From positions 1 to 43,710 of the IMG/VR virus record IMGVR_UViG_3300017756_003604: DNA of 43,710 nucleotides. One strand, 5' to 3'. The number at the start of each line of letters is the position of its first letter. The stretch's first letter is position 1. Shown here piece by piece: positions 1-8,205 of this stretch. The notes beneath the pieces are model-generated. The model saw only the letters and a program-made list of their open reading frames with translations. It was not told the origin of the DNA and searched no databases. The position numbers and the translations under genes were made by a program. This DNA comes from a virus.

Positions 1-189
1 TCAGCGCAGTTTGTCGATCAACTCCCGGATGGAATCCAGCGCCTTCAGCAGTTCCTCCCGGCTATGGTCGGACACCAGATCCAGCACCACCTGGAGCACA
101 AGCACCAACCGGCGTGTATCCACTACCGCCACGTTCTCCACTTCAAAAATCAACATGTCCAGCACGGCTTTTGCGTTTTGCATATCCAT
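1..189 (-). CDS. Small helical protein of unknown function (62 aa)
   Basis: I do not recognise a family. The chosen ATG (complement of 187-189) is preceded by AGGAG about ten bases upstream; an in-frame ATG further upstream (219) has no such site. The protein is rich in leucine, valine and charged residues and looks fully alpha-helical, ending in a repeated L-x-x-x-L pattern near DSIRELIDKLR. It has no signal peptide and no cysteine. It points away from the DUF4124 gene across a 450-base gene-free stretch. It may be the outermost phage gene or a host gene flanking the prophage; the sequence does not decide this. Confidence 0.55.
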   Translation of the reverse strand: MDMQNAKAVLDMLIFEVENVAVVDTRRLVLVLQVVLDLVSDHSREELLKALDSIRELIDKLR

Positions 190-639
190 AGTTACAACAC
201 TCCTATATTTCATTGACAATCATCCCTACCGCCACTATTACGGCAGCCGGATATTTAGGAGCCCGGGCACCTAATCTCTCGAGAGTCCTCATAAAAGCAC
301 AGAAATCAGGACGCTAACCGGTAGGTTCGTGCGATATTTAACACAAACCTCTGTTTTAACGTTGTTTTGCACAAAAGCTCTTGAATTGCGTATTGGGCAT
401 GGCAGATGTCTCACACGGAAACCGTGCGATTTCTGCTTTTGGCTGGAAAATCAATTGGTAGGATATGCACCGGGTGAGTGAACACCCAGCGCCGGCAAGG
501 ATGCCAGGCAAACGCGACACCTGCCCAGTGGTGTGACTTCAGTGAGAGGGCTGCACCTGAGAACTTCAAGGGGCCAGCTGGCCCCTTTTTTTATTCACTA
601 TTCGGTAATAAGCTAAAGGTGTGCTTACCGGAGGTGACA
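190..639. other. Gene-free stretch with candidate small RNA
   Basis: No convincing coding sequence lies here. From about 414 to 592 on the plus strand there are successive hairpins: CACGG/CCGTG at 414-426, GGGTG/CACCC at 472-487, GGCA/TGCC with an AGGA loop at 494-505, ACACC/GGTGT at 517-534, then a strong terminator at 570-592. A possible promoter is TTGCAC at 367-372 and TATTGG at 391-396 with an 18-base spacer. A perfect 10-base palindrome CTCTCGAGAG sits at 276-285. The stretch could encode a small RNA of about 190 bases, or be the leader of the DUF4124 gene. No known RNA family was recognised. Confidence 0.4.
570..592 (+). terminator. Rho-independent terminator upstream of the DUF4124 gene
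   Basis: A perfect 16-base palindrome GGGGCCAGCTGGCCCC at 570-585 is followed directly by seven T residues. The T-run is only on the plus-strand side, so it ends rightward transcripts. No coding gene lies upstream on this strand, which implies a non-coding transcript or an attenuated leader. Confidence 0.85.
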
Positions 640-1155
640 ATGATAAAAAGGACTATTCTCACAGTTGCTATCGCAATGCCCCTGATGGCCCAGGCCACTG
701 TTTTTCAGTGCAAGGTTAATGGTCAAACGGTGTTTTCGGACCGACCGTGCGGCAGCGATGCTAAAGAAATCGAAGTGAAAGCTCCTGCACGAAGCGGTAC
801 GGGCCCCATGGTAAACAAGGGAGCCCAGGATTTCCTGGAAGGCAGGGAGACAAAGTCGAAGATCGAGCGTATTGACCGCCGAATATCCGACTTGCAGAAC
901 CAGAAGGACGATGCCAGGCGGGCCATGGATCAGGCATTGCTCAGATACCAGCGCCAGAAATCCTACGCTAATGACAACCTGGCTGGTGCAACCTGGGAGG
1001 GTGCGCTGGCGCAGGAAGCCAACGTGTTGCGTGAGCGCTTCCAGTCAGAAATTGATGGCATCGACCGGGAGATTGACCGCCTCCGCGAGGATAAAAGACG
1101 GATCCAGGACCAGGCGCGAGCGAGGGCCGAGACAGAGGCCGACACCGAAAGCTAA
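640..1155 (+). CDS. Secreted DUF4124-domain coiled-coil protein (probable moron)
   Basis: The 171-residue product starts with a signal peptide (MIKRT, then a hydrophobic stretch, cleavage probable after AQA at about residue 20). A short DUF4124 motif follows: VFQCKVNGQTVFSDRPCG with two cysteines that may pair in the periplasm. Residues about 70-165 are a charged coiled coil (RIDRRISDLQNQ, then EIDGIDREIDRLRED). The ATG at 640 is preceded by GGAGGTG; an in-frame upstream extension to 478 crosses the terminator and is rejected. DUF4124 proteins are common in gammaproteobacterial genomes and their exact role is not known. The stop codon overlaps the stop of the convergent tail gene, so it is physically part of the phage end and may alter the lysogen envelope (inference). 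Confidence 0.8.
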   Translation: MIKRTILTVAIAMPLMAQATVFQCKVNGQTVFSDRPCGSDAKEIEVKAPARSGTGPMVNKGAQDFLEGRETKSKIERIDRRISDLQNQKDDARRAMDQALLRYQRQKSYANDNLAGATWEGALAQEANVLRERFQSEIDGIDREIDRLREDKRRIQDQARARAETEADTES

Positions 1156-1373
1156 ACCGTCTGATCCACCCCACTCAAAGCCGGGGCCGGCCCCTCTATC
1201 TGCCGGCCCCGGATGAATACATGATCCCCCACCTGCGCAGCACCGCGGACCCGCACCCGGGCACCAGTTACCAGTTCCACGGTTACGCCGTCACTGTGCA
1301 CGGATATCACTTCTCCCTTGTCCCTGGGCTCTGACGGCAGCACTCCGAGCAGTCGTTTGTAGAGGTTACTCAT
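1152..1373 (-). CDS. Small beta-rich protein downstream of the tail hub
   Basis: A 73-residue protein, MSNLYKRLLGVLPSEP, then a compact beta pattern (GEVISVHSDGVTVELVTGARVRVRG, broken here only for description) typical of an SH3/OB-type barrel. The ATG at 1373 has GGAG eight bases upstream and overlaps the end of the hub gene by eight bases, so it is translationally coupled to it. Small barrel proteins of this kind follow the hub in several siphovirus tail clusters and may cap or stabilise the tail tip (inference). Its last codons contain an 11-bp inverted repeat (1181-1191 with 1202-1212). It is the last gene of the late operon and ends convergently with the DUF4124 gene. Confidence 0.7.
   Translation of the reverse strand: MSNLYKRLLGVLPSEPRDKGEVISVHSDGVTVELVTGARVRVRGAAQVGDHVFIRGRQIEGPAPALSGVDQTV
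1181..1212. repeat. Strong inverted repeat at the end of the late operon
   Basis: CCGGGGCCGGC (1181-1191) and GCCGGCCCCGG (1202-1212) are perfect complements around a ten-base loop. There is no T-run on either side, so it is not a standard terminator. Its place between two convergent stop codons suggests it protects or separates the two mRNA ends. Confidence 0.5.
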
Positions 1374-3360
1374 GGGTTTCAACTCCGATGGTTTGCCAGA
1401 GTTCTGGCCGGCTGTGGCTGATGCTCAGGCTGCGCACAAGGCCACGGCGGGTGGTGCCCTGCTCCAGGTATTCGACCAGTGTGCCAGGCCGGATCATGCC
1501 GGTTTCTGGCAGTACTGGCAGTCGCAGGCTTATCTGAGCTTGCTTGCCGGTGTCTCCCAGTAATGCAAGGCCGCGCTGGCGAGTCATGGCAGCGTCCGTT
1601 GCGAGGTCATCCACGATCGTTGGGGCGGGATTGGTACCACCGCTATTGCCACGGACGATCCGATCTGCCCGGCCTTGGTCGCCACCATGGACCCAGACGG
1701 CGTTATAGTCCGCCTTTTCCTGCCACTCGATGCCCTCAACTTCCACCACGTCTTCCGGCAGTTGGATATCCGGGGTGGCATCACCCCAGTTCCAGGGCGC
1801 GATCGGGTACCGGGGCAGGATCTGCAATACCTGATCGGTGTCATGGCTCTGGACATAAGCACCGCCGGCTTCGGCAATCCGTTTTGCGGCATCGATCCAG
1901 GTGCCGTTGTGCGACCAGATGCCAGCAGGTATCTGCCAGTCTTCAATCTGCCAGTCCAGCGTCCAGCCGATCGGCACGCCGTTGGTAGTCATGGTTTCGT
2001 TTAAGGCCTGCTGGGCTGTCATGGCTGTGTCGTTGGTGTACTGGGTGACCGGTGCCAGCGGCTCAGCCAAGAACGCAGCGCGTCCACGGCCGGAGACCCG
2101 CAGCCAGGATTCCCCAAACCGCCGTTCCCGCTGGATGGACTCGACGAGCACACGCAGGGGTTCACCATTGATGGTGGCCATCAGTTCCACTCTTGTGCTG
2201 CTATCGGGCCGCACCTGGTTGATTGCCGCCGCCGGTATGCGAGCATTCCAGCTCCATGTCCAGCTGTCGGCATCGATGCTGGCAGCAAAGGACTCTGCCG
2301 GTACCGGGGTGCCGTCCAGTTCGGTGAGCGTCAGGGTGTTGATCACGCGGTATACCTCCCTTACTGGGACTATGATGGTGGCCGGTGGTTCCGGGTCTGT
2401 CTCGCACGGCGGCTGTGGCTCATAGCCGGGACCAAGGATTACCGGGCAATGAATCGGGCGCGGGCTGTAATCAGGAACCAGCGGCAGGACGATTCGCAGG
2501 CCCGGGGGCTGATACTCCGGCCACCAGTAGCCAGGCGCTGGGTGCGCAGCTTTGGTCCAGCGGACTTGCAGCCGGGTGCCGGTAGGCCAGGCATTGTGGT
2601 TGCCGATGGCCAGACCCTTGTTTGCAGGCAACGCCTGTTGCTCCTGCATGCGCAGGGATTTCCGGCGCTTTATGGTTTCGGCATGGGGCACGCCGGTGTT
2701 GCCGTGGCGCTTCGGGCCGTGCTGGTGTTGTTCGCGGGTGCTGGAGCGGGTGCGGATGGCTTCGGCATGGGGGTAACGACCGGATGCGAGCACTGGCACG
2801 CCGTGCTGGTGCCCGGACTGCAGATGCCTGAGCAGTTTGATCATTGCAGCAGAGCGGGTGCCCAGCAGCTGGTCGGTGTGGACCATTTGCTGCTGAGCAA
2901 AAGCCCGAGGTACACGGATCTGGTCAGCCTGCTGTGATTGCATCAGGCGGCCAACTGACATAGCTGGCATGGTTGGATGGTGGCCCGCTTTGACTCCCGT
3001 GCCGTCTGCATCTGGGAGCTCCAGGTTTTGTTCCAGCGCTGCTTCTGCCTGCAGAACTGCTGTGACCGGAGGCATATCAACCGACAAGGCGCCGGACCAA
3101 GTCAGGTTGACGGTTGCCTCAAGGGCGAGAGCTGGAGCCGCAGCTGACACGTCTGCTGTGAGGTTGCCCCTGTAGGCCTGAGACAGTGCGGCATTGAAGT
3201 CTTGTGCTGCGAGGGCTGGCGGCACCAGATCCGCCAGCAGGGTGCCACCTGATTCATCCTCCGCGCACAGCACAACCGGTTGCGATAGCTCCGGCGGTGT
3301 ATAACCTGTCTGAACTACTATCGGGTTCCCGCTGTCTATTGATGGCGGTTGGTAGGTCAT
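1366..3360 (-). CDS. Phage tail hub / tip protein
   Basis: A 664-residue protein that I assign to the tail hub from position and architecture. The N-terminal 140 residues are beta-rich and alanine-rich. Residues about 140-268 are an unusual, basic, His/Gln-rich segment with degenerate repeats (GRYPHAEAIRTR, GVPHAETIKRRK). Residues about 330-664 resemble the conserved hub domain of siphoviruses with non-lambda tail tips (VYRVINTLTLTELDGTPVP, then GGAYVQSHDTDQVLQILPRYP and a C-terminal domain ending RSLSISHSRPELWQTIGVE). Such hubs form the central tail tip that contacts the tape measure and opens during infection. It lies directly downstream of the adhesin gene and upstream of a small barrel protein, in one minus-strand operon. 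The family name is uncertain. Confidence 0.7.
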   Translation of the reverse strand: MTYQPPSIDSGNPIVVQTGYTPPELSQPVVLCAEDESGGTLLADLVPPALAAQDFNAALSQAYRGNLTADVSAAAPALALEATVNLTWSGALSVDMPPVTAVLQAEAALEQNLELPDADGTGVKAGHHPTMPAMSVGRLMQSQQADQIRVPRAFAQQQMVHTDQLLGTRSAAMIKLLRHLQSGHQHGVPVLASGRYPHAEAIRTRSSTREQHQHGPKRHGNTGVPHAETIKRRKSLRMQEQQALPANKGLAIGNHNAWPTGTRLQVRWTKAAHPAPGYWWPEYQPPGLRIVLPLVPDYSPRPIHCPVILGPGYEPQPPCETDPEPPATIIVPVREVYRVINTLTLTELDGTPVPAESFAASIDADSWTWSWNARIPAAAINQVRPDSSTRVELMATINGEPLRVLVESIQRERRFGESWLRVSGRGRAAFLAEPLAPVTQYTNDTAMTAQQALNETMTTNGVPIGWTLDWQIEDWQIPAGIWSHNGTWIDAAKRIAEAGGAYVQSHDTDQVLQILPRYPIAPWNWGDATPDIQLPEDVVEVEGIEWQEKADYNAVWVHGGDQGRADRIVRGNSGGTNPAPTIVDDLATDAAMTRQRGLALLGDTGKQAQISLRLPVLPETGMIRPGTLVEYLEQGTTRRGLVRSLSISHSRPELWQTIGVETHE

Positions 3361-3378
3361 AGCTTTGGTTCACGACTT

Positions 3379-4359
3379 TTATATGGGCAACTTGATAACA
3401 ACAATACCAGACCCTCCATTTCCGCCGTTCCCATTGTAACCCCCGCCACCGCCGCCGCCACCGGTATTGGGCTGGGCACTCTGCCCGTTCCCACTCCCTG
3501 AACCATCACCACCCCCTCCAAGGCCGCCTTGTCCATATCTCTCCTGTGCTAAATAGGCACCACCGCCACCACCACCGGCATACCAACGGTCGTCCAGCCA
3601 CTGGAGACCTACACCACCGCCACCGGCTTGTTGAGAAGTGCCATCCTGACCGGCACCCCCTGCACCACCGCCACCGGCTGCGCCATAATTTGGTGCGCCA
3701 CCAGAGGCATCACCGCCGTCGTGCCCTTGCCCGGCCATACCAGTTCCACCGGTGCCCGGGTTCCATGCCCCCCCACCGGAGGCACCGTCACGTCCTGAGC
3801 TACTGCTCCGCGCTCCTGCACCACCCCCAAACGCCTCAGCTCCAAACGCTATGGTACTGCTTCCCTTATTGCCGCCGTTGCGACCAATTCCGCCAGCACC
3901 ACCAGCACCAACTGATATGGCGTAATCTCCCGCAGACAACAAGTGTCCATTAAGCGCCACAAAACCCCCTGCACCGCCACCACCGGAGCGGTCTCCGGCT
4001 CCACCGCCGCCACCGCCAACAAGCAAAATGTCCGCTGAAATCTCTTCGGAAACGGTAAAACTACCGGCAGAGTAAAATGCGTAGAAGGCGTAATTCTGGC
4101 CACCAACCTTTGCCACCCATGCATCGTCTGCACCATAGAGATCAGCAGCATCAAAGTGATAAGGCCCATGCGTTAGTGGCTGACAGCCATCAGCCAGATA
4201 CGTCACACCAAACTCTCCGGCTGAACGAGGAAAGAAGAACCAGTCACCGTTCTGAAGTGGTTGGACTAAAGCATGTAGCTCCCCATCAGGCCATTCAAAG
4301 ATCCTTATAAAATCTACTGCCTGACCATTTGCGGTAGTCGCGTTGCCTGCAATCGCCAT
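3379..4359 (-). CDS. Glycine-rich receptor-binding adhesin
   Basis: The 326-residue protein has an N-terminal domain (residues 1-110, EWPDGELHALVQPL, DGDW-like turns) and a C-terminal part of about 215 residues very rich in glycine runs (GGGGGGAGDRSGGGGAGG and similar) separated by short variable loops, ending SGIVVIKLPI. Glycine runs alternating with distal loops are the hallmark of polyglycine-II sandwich adhesins, such as the tip proteins of some T-even phages, where the loops set host range. Similar glycine-rich domains occur in siphovirus tail fibres. The gene sits between tail-tip structural genes, with 18 bases to the hub gene. Function as receptor-binding tip is inferred. Confidence 0.7.
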   Translation of the reverse strand: MAIAGNATTANGQAVDFIRIFEWPDGELHALVQPLQNGDWFFFPRSAGEFGVTYLADGCQPLTHGPYHFDAADLYGADDAWVAKVGGQNYAFYAFYSAGSFTVSEEISADILLVGGGGGGAGDRSGGGGAGGFVALNGHLLSAGDYAISVGAGGAGGIGRNGGNKGSSTIAFGAEAFGGGAGARSSSSGRDGASGGGAWNPGTGGTGMAGQGHDGGDASGGAPNYGAAGGGGAGGAGQDGTSQQAGGGGVGLQWLDDRWYAGGGGGGAYLAQERYGQGGLGGGGDGSGSGNGQSAQPNTGGGGGGGGYNGNGGNGGSGIVVIKLPI

Positions 4360-4362
4360 TCC

Positions 4363-4836
4363 TCACCCCCTAAAAACCGCAGACGACAACTGAGCCGAAG
4401 CCCCATTAAACAACCGCGCCACCGGATCCCCGTTTTCGGTACCCGTCTGCGGCATCTGGATCTCACCGCCGTCACCCTCTACCGTCACACTGGCATCAGA
4501 CCACCAGCCGCCGTCCGGGCTTTTGATGCGCGCCCAGACCGGGATAGTGCCATTACTCGGATCCGCTCCGGTAATCTGGCCCGATATCGGGGTGGTCAGC
4601 TGCAGCTCTACGTTTTCCTCGTCGACTACCCCTGCGCCGGCTGTGAGCTCCATAATCACAATGGGCGCATCTCCTGGCGGATCACCGGCAGCTGGCCTGG
4701 TGGTGCCGTAGAGTTCGATGGTGGCCACTGTGGTCGCCTGAGGGTCCGTCTGCTTCAGCAGGTCGAGGCTGGCGTACAAAGCGGGTACCCGGGCGGCCTC
4801 CTGACGAGCAGCTTCATGCGCTGGTGATAGGTCCAT
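4363..4836 (-). CDS. Tail-tip structural protein, beta-rich
   Basis: A 157-residue protein of the tail cluster. The N-terminus is helical (SPAHEAARQEAARVPALYASLDLL) and the rest is beta-rich with a pattern of an immunoglobulin-like or carbohydrate-binding fold (PIVIMELTAGAGVVDEENVELQL, then WARIKSPDGGWWSDASVTVEG). It lies between the large tail protein at 4846 and the adhesin gene, with gaps of ten and three bases. It may link adhesin to tip. No family was recognised with confidence. Confidence 0.6.
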   Translation of the reverse strand: MDLSPAHEAARQEAARVPALYASLDLLKQTDPQATTVATIELYGTTRPAAGDPPGDAPIVIMELTAGAGVVDEENVELQLTTPISGQITGADPSNGTIPVWARIKSPDGGWWSDASVTVEGDGGEIQMPQTGTENGDPVARLFNGASAQLSSAVFRG

Positions 4837-4845
4837 GCTGCCTCC

Positions 4846-6432
4846 TTACGGTCTGTCGATGTTGCCGAGGGCGTAGATTTCGCAGCCGTCTGCACCATCG
4901 TCCAGCGGCTCGTCGCTTTGTTGGATGGCACGGGCGATCCAGAAATCCGCGATCGCGCCCACGGTGTTGATGCGGATTATGTTGCCAGTGGCCCAGCCAC
5001 CGCCATTGGCATCTGCCGGGATGACCATGTACGGGGTTCCGCCCTGACCTTCCTCACCACGGGTGCGGGGGTTGATGGGCGCAATGTCGCTTCCGCCCTG
5101 GGCATAGGTGCCTGACCAAACCAGGCCGCGTTTTTCACTGATTAGCTCCCACGCATCCGTGCTGGCATTCACGCACCGCAGAACCCATCGGTCAGTATCA
5201 CAACCCTCATTGGTCACGGTGATCGGGTGGTCAATCAGGTTCAGGGTGGCGGTTGCTTCATTGCCCTGCAGGTTATCGCTCCAGGTATTGTCCCAGCTTT
5301 GCTGATCCCATGTGCCGGACACCCGCGCCCGGCGGTCACCATGGATCAGGCAACTGGCAACGATCGCCTCATCCGCCGGGTAGTCGTGCGTGATGGGCCG
5401 GGACAGCTGGATATCGCCGGTGATCTGCACATCGGTCACCAGTCGAAGATCACCCACGGTGTGGCGGATAGTGACCGGCATGGCCATGCCGGAAACATCA
5501 TCAAAGGTGACAACACCGGTAGCTCGGTCAAGGCTGTAGCCACCGGACACGGTATCGCCGTTGGCATCAATCACCCGCACCCACGCCATCCGTGGGCGGG
5601 TGCTCACGGTGTCGCCGTTGGCCACGGTCTGGGGCGCTGTGTCCTGCGGGTGCATGATCATCACCACATCACCGGGCCGGTAGATCGGTACACGGCCATC
5701 CGCCGGCAGGCGCACGGCATCGATACCCACAATGCTGGCATCCAGCGGGATATAGGAGAACGCCACGGCGTTATAGCGCAGGGTGCTGGTGATCATGGGG
5801 CGCGGCTTGTAAATGTTGCCGTCGCCATCCACGTCATTCGGGTCATACCACCACTCTTCTTTCTCATCCGCGCTCAGGCTGCTGTCTGGCACCAGCTTTC
5901 CGAACGAGACAGCGGCGGTACCGAAGGTGTAGTTCACGGTGCCTTGCAGCCACTCATGAACAAAGTTGCCGTCCTGATCGGCGGTGGCAATGATCTGTTC
6001 ACCGTCTTCCGTGGTCGCCACAATCTGCAGGGACTCCGGCTTCAGCGGAGCGCTGGGGGTGCGGAAAACCCCTTCGGTCGCTGTCCACTCGCCATAGACG
6101 GTCAGCAGGCTGGTCACGTCCAGTCCCACCGGTTGACCATCATCCCAGAAGGTCACATCAGCCCGGCGGCCATCGTAATCGATGGAGCCCGCATCGAGGC
6201 CGCTGCCGGTTTGCGGGTCGATATCCGTAACGACATCCCCTGTCCGATCGTCATAGCTCTTGCCACCGAGCAGGAACCGCACAGAATCCGGCACGATGAT
6301 GTCGGTTACACCCGGGGCCAGATCCACCTGCACGGCATCAATCGGCTTTACTGTGCTGCCGGCCTGGCTGTTTGTGGTTACGCCGTCCACCCGATAACTG
6401 GCCAGCGCGTCTTCAGTGATATCAATCTGCAT
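4846..6432 (-). CDS. Large tail-tip structural protein
   Basis: A 528-residue, beta-rich, acidic protein with many D-G turns and no signal peptide. Segments such as GGKSYDDRTGDVVTDIDPQTGSG and SLDRATGVVTFDDVSG repeat a turn-and-strand theme (D-x-x-T-G-x-V) that is also seen in the preceding gene product (IDYVTGNVSLTTG), suggesting related domains. The C-terminus (WIARAIQQSDEPLDDGADGCEIYALGNIDRP) is well ordered. It lies in the tail operon between the tail protein at 6442 and a small beta protein. Probable distal tail component; exact role unknown. Confidence 0.65.
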   Translation of the reverse strand: MQIDITEDALASYRVDGVTTNSQAGSTVKPIDAVQVDLAPGVTDIIVPDSVRFLLGGKSYDDRTGDVVTDIDPQTGSGLDAGSIDYDGRRADVTFWDDGQPVGLDVTSLLTVYGEWTATEGVFRTPSAPLKPESLQIVATTEDGEQIIATADQDGNFVHEWLQGTVNYTFGTAAVSFGKLVPDSSLSADEKEEWWYDPNDVDGDGNIYKPRPMITSTLRYNAVAFSYIPLDASIVGIDAVRLPADGRVPIYRPGDVVMIMHPQDTAPQTVANGDTVSTRPRMAWVRVIDANGDTVSGGYSLDRATGVVTFDDVSGMAMPVTIRHTVGDLRLVTDVQITGDIQLSRPITHDYPADEAIVASCLIHGDRRARVSGTWDQQSWDNTWSDNLQGNEATATLNLIDHPITVTNEGCDTDRWVLRCVNASTDAWELISEKRGLVWSGTYAQGGSDIAPINPRTRGEEGQGGTPYMVIPADANGGGWATGNIIRINTVGAIADFWIARAIQQSDEPLDDGADGCEIYALGNIDRP

Positions 6433-6441
6433 ACTTCCCCC

Positions 6442-8202
6442 TTATGCGCTGCCCGCTGCGAACACGGAACCAAGCCACACATTGCGCTTGAGCTCGATAT
6501 CCATAGTGGTGATGGTCACCGTGTCGCCACTGACTGACCCGATCACCTGCTCTGTATCTACTCGGTATGCGGAGGTATTCCGCGCCTCTTGCTCAGGCAC
6601 AACCAGATCACCGTTGCGGTCCCGGGCAACTACTTTCACGGTACCCCCCTTGCGGGGATCAGTGACCGTGAGCTCCAGCGCCAGGCTGCCGGCCACTGGC
6701 GTATCCGGCAGGGTGATAGTGCTACCGGTGGGCACGGGTTCATTTCTCTTGTAAACCGTGGCACCGGGATCGTCCGCCTCGTACCAGTTGTAATCGATGG
6801 TGAGATCGCTGCCCCGATTGGGCAGACGGGTGACGTGGATCTCACCCTCCCCACTGTTGGGATCAATGTGCCCCGTGGCATCGCCGGTGATATTGCCATC
6901 GGTATCACCCACGGCTGTCAGCGTATCGGCACCCGCAGCCCAACTCAGGGCTAGGCTGCCACCCAATACAGGGTTATGGTCCAGCTGGATCGGGATGGTT
7001 GCTTGGCTGACTGCCAGCGAGTCACTACCGCTGCGCACCTCATAGTGCACGCGGCTGCCATAGGTATAGATAATCTGACTGCCCGCATCCGGCAGGGCAC
7101 CAGTTGTCAGGCTCACGTTGCCAGTCACATAGTCGATGGTGCCGGTACCGAACCCGGGATCCGATCCGGATATCGCGCCCTCACCATCATCGGTCAGCGT
7201 GTACCAGTTGCCCTGGGCCATGTAGCTGATGGAAAAGGCATTGGGGGCAGGCACCGGGGAAAGGGTTTCTATCCAGTTGTAACGCCGGTTCTCCGCCGTC
7301 ACGTTCCGGGCCAGAGTGTGCGCCTGCTGGGCAACGTCGACATCCCGGGTACCGGCATCGATGGTTTGCACCAGCTCCGGGTTCAGGGTCTGGTTTGCCA
7401 GCGGTTCTTCGCTCTGGGCTGCTGGCACCAACTGGGTGAACATCGAGGCAGCCCGCAGGGTCTGGTCACCAATTTCGGCAGCGGCCACCAGTTTCTGCGC
7501 ACCGAAGTAACGCATGGCATCGGCCACGGTGGTATCACGGAGGCGGACACCGGTGTTGTAATCGTAATCGTCCTGCGGGCTCGGGGTGTGCCCATCGAAG
7601 TCAAAGCGCAGCGGATCAGACAGATCGAGCGACACAATCAGCCGCTGGAAGTCCTTGCCGTTTGCATCGGTAAACGTCTGCACCTCCGCGCTCACCTCAG
7701 TTACACGGACGTACTGTTCAATCTGGCTTGGTTCTTCCTCATGCTGCACCAGGCACAGAGTTTTGCCGCGCGGGGGTACCTCGGTGTTCTCTCGCTGGAT
7801 GATCCGAATCTGCCTCATCCCCTCGATGTGATTTTCATACAGCGCCCCGTGCCACATCGGCCCCTTGAACAGATAGGCTTCAACCCGGTTCGCGGCCTGC
7901 TCCCGAGTATCAAACGGGTCATCCGTGGTGAACAGGGTGTAGCCGATCGCCGGGTCTTCCGGCAGCGCCGTCACCACCGTTTTCGCACCACCGAACAGGT
8001 CCGTGCTCAGGGTCCGCACAGCCAAAAACAGCTTCCGGAGATTGAACCGGCCCATGGCGCGGTCCAGGTCGCTGATATCCTCGAACACGTTATTCATCAC
8101 GCCGTCCGGGATTTCGTTACCGGTGGCAGCGCCGCCACCCTCCGGCACGTCATCCATCACCTGACTGGCGAGGAACTTGATGTTGTCTTCTTGAATCGGC
8201 AT
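6442..8202 (-). CDS. Large tail structural protein
   Basis: A 586-residue protein downstream of the tape measure gene. The N-terminal 280 residues are mixed alpha/beta (DLDRAMGRFNLRKLFLAVRTL) and the rest is beta-rich with repeated G-x-I-D / G-x-V-S-L turns (GTIDYVTGNVSLTTGALPDAG, GHIDPNSGEGEIHV). This D/N-x-x-T-G-x-V motif recurs in the next gene and may mark repeated tail-tip domains. The length and place fit a distal tail or baseplate-like protein of siphoviruses whose tip differs from lambda. No enzymatic motif was seen. Confidence 0.65.
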   Translation of the reverse strand: MPIQEDNIKFLASQVMDDVPEGGGAATGNEIPDGVMNNVFEDISDLDRAMGRFNLRKLFLAVRTLSTDLFGGAKTVVTALPEDPAIGYTLFTTDDPFDTREQAANRVEAYLFKGPMWHGALYENHIEGMRQIRIIQRENTEVPPRGKTLCLVQHEEEPSQIEQYVRVTEVSAEVQTFTDANGKDFQRLIVSLDLSDPLRFDFDGHTPSPQDDYDYNTGVRLRDTTVADAMRYFGAQKLVAAAEIGDQTLRAASMFTQLVPAAQSEEPLANQTLNPELVQTIDAGTRDVDVAQQAHTLARNVTAENRRYNWIETLSPVPAPNAFSISYMAQGNWYTLTDDGEGAISGSDPGFGTGTIDYVTGNVSLTTGALPDAGSQIIYTYGSRVHYEVRSGSDSLAVSQATIPIQLDHNPVLGGSLALSWAAGADTLTAVGDTDGNITGDATGHIDPNSGEGEIHVTRLPNRGSDLTIDYNWYEADDPGATVYKRNEPVPTGSTITLPDTPVAGSLALELTVTDPRKGGTVKVVARDRNGDLVVPEQEARNTSAYRVDTEQVIGSVSGDTVTITTMDIELKRNVWLGSVFAAGSA

Positions 8203-8205
8203 GGA

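Noticed and set aside
478-639. N-terminal extension of the DUF4124 protein
   Set aside because: It would be translated through the terminator hairpin and lies before a proper ribosome site and signal peptide.
1181-1212. Terminator for the late operon
   Set aside because: The hairpin is strong but has no T-run on either strand; listed only as an inverted repeat.
3546-3953. Simple repeats of CCACCG type resembling a repeat array or CRISPR
   Set aside because: They are the codons of glycine runs in the adhesin, with no regular spacer and repeat length.
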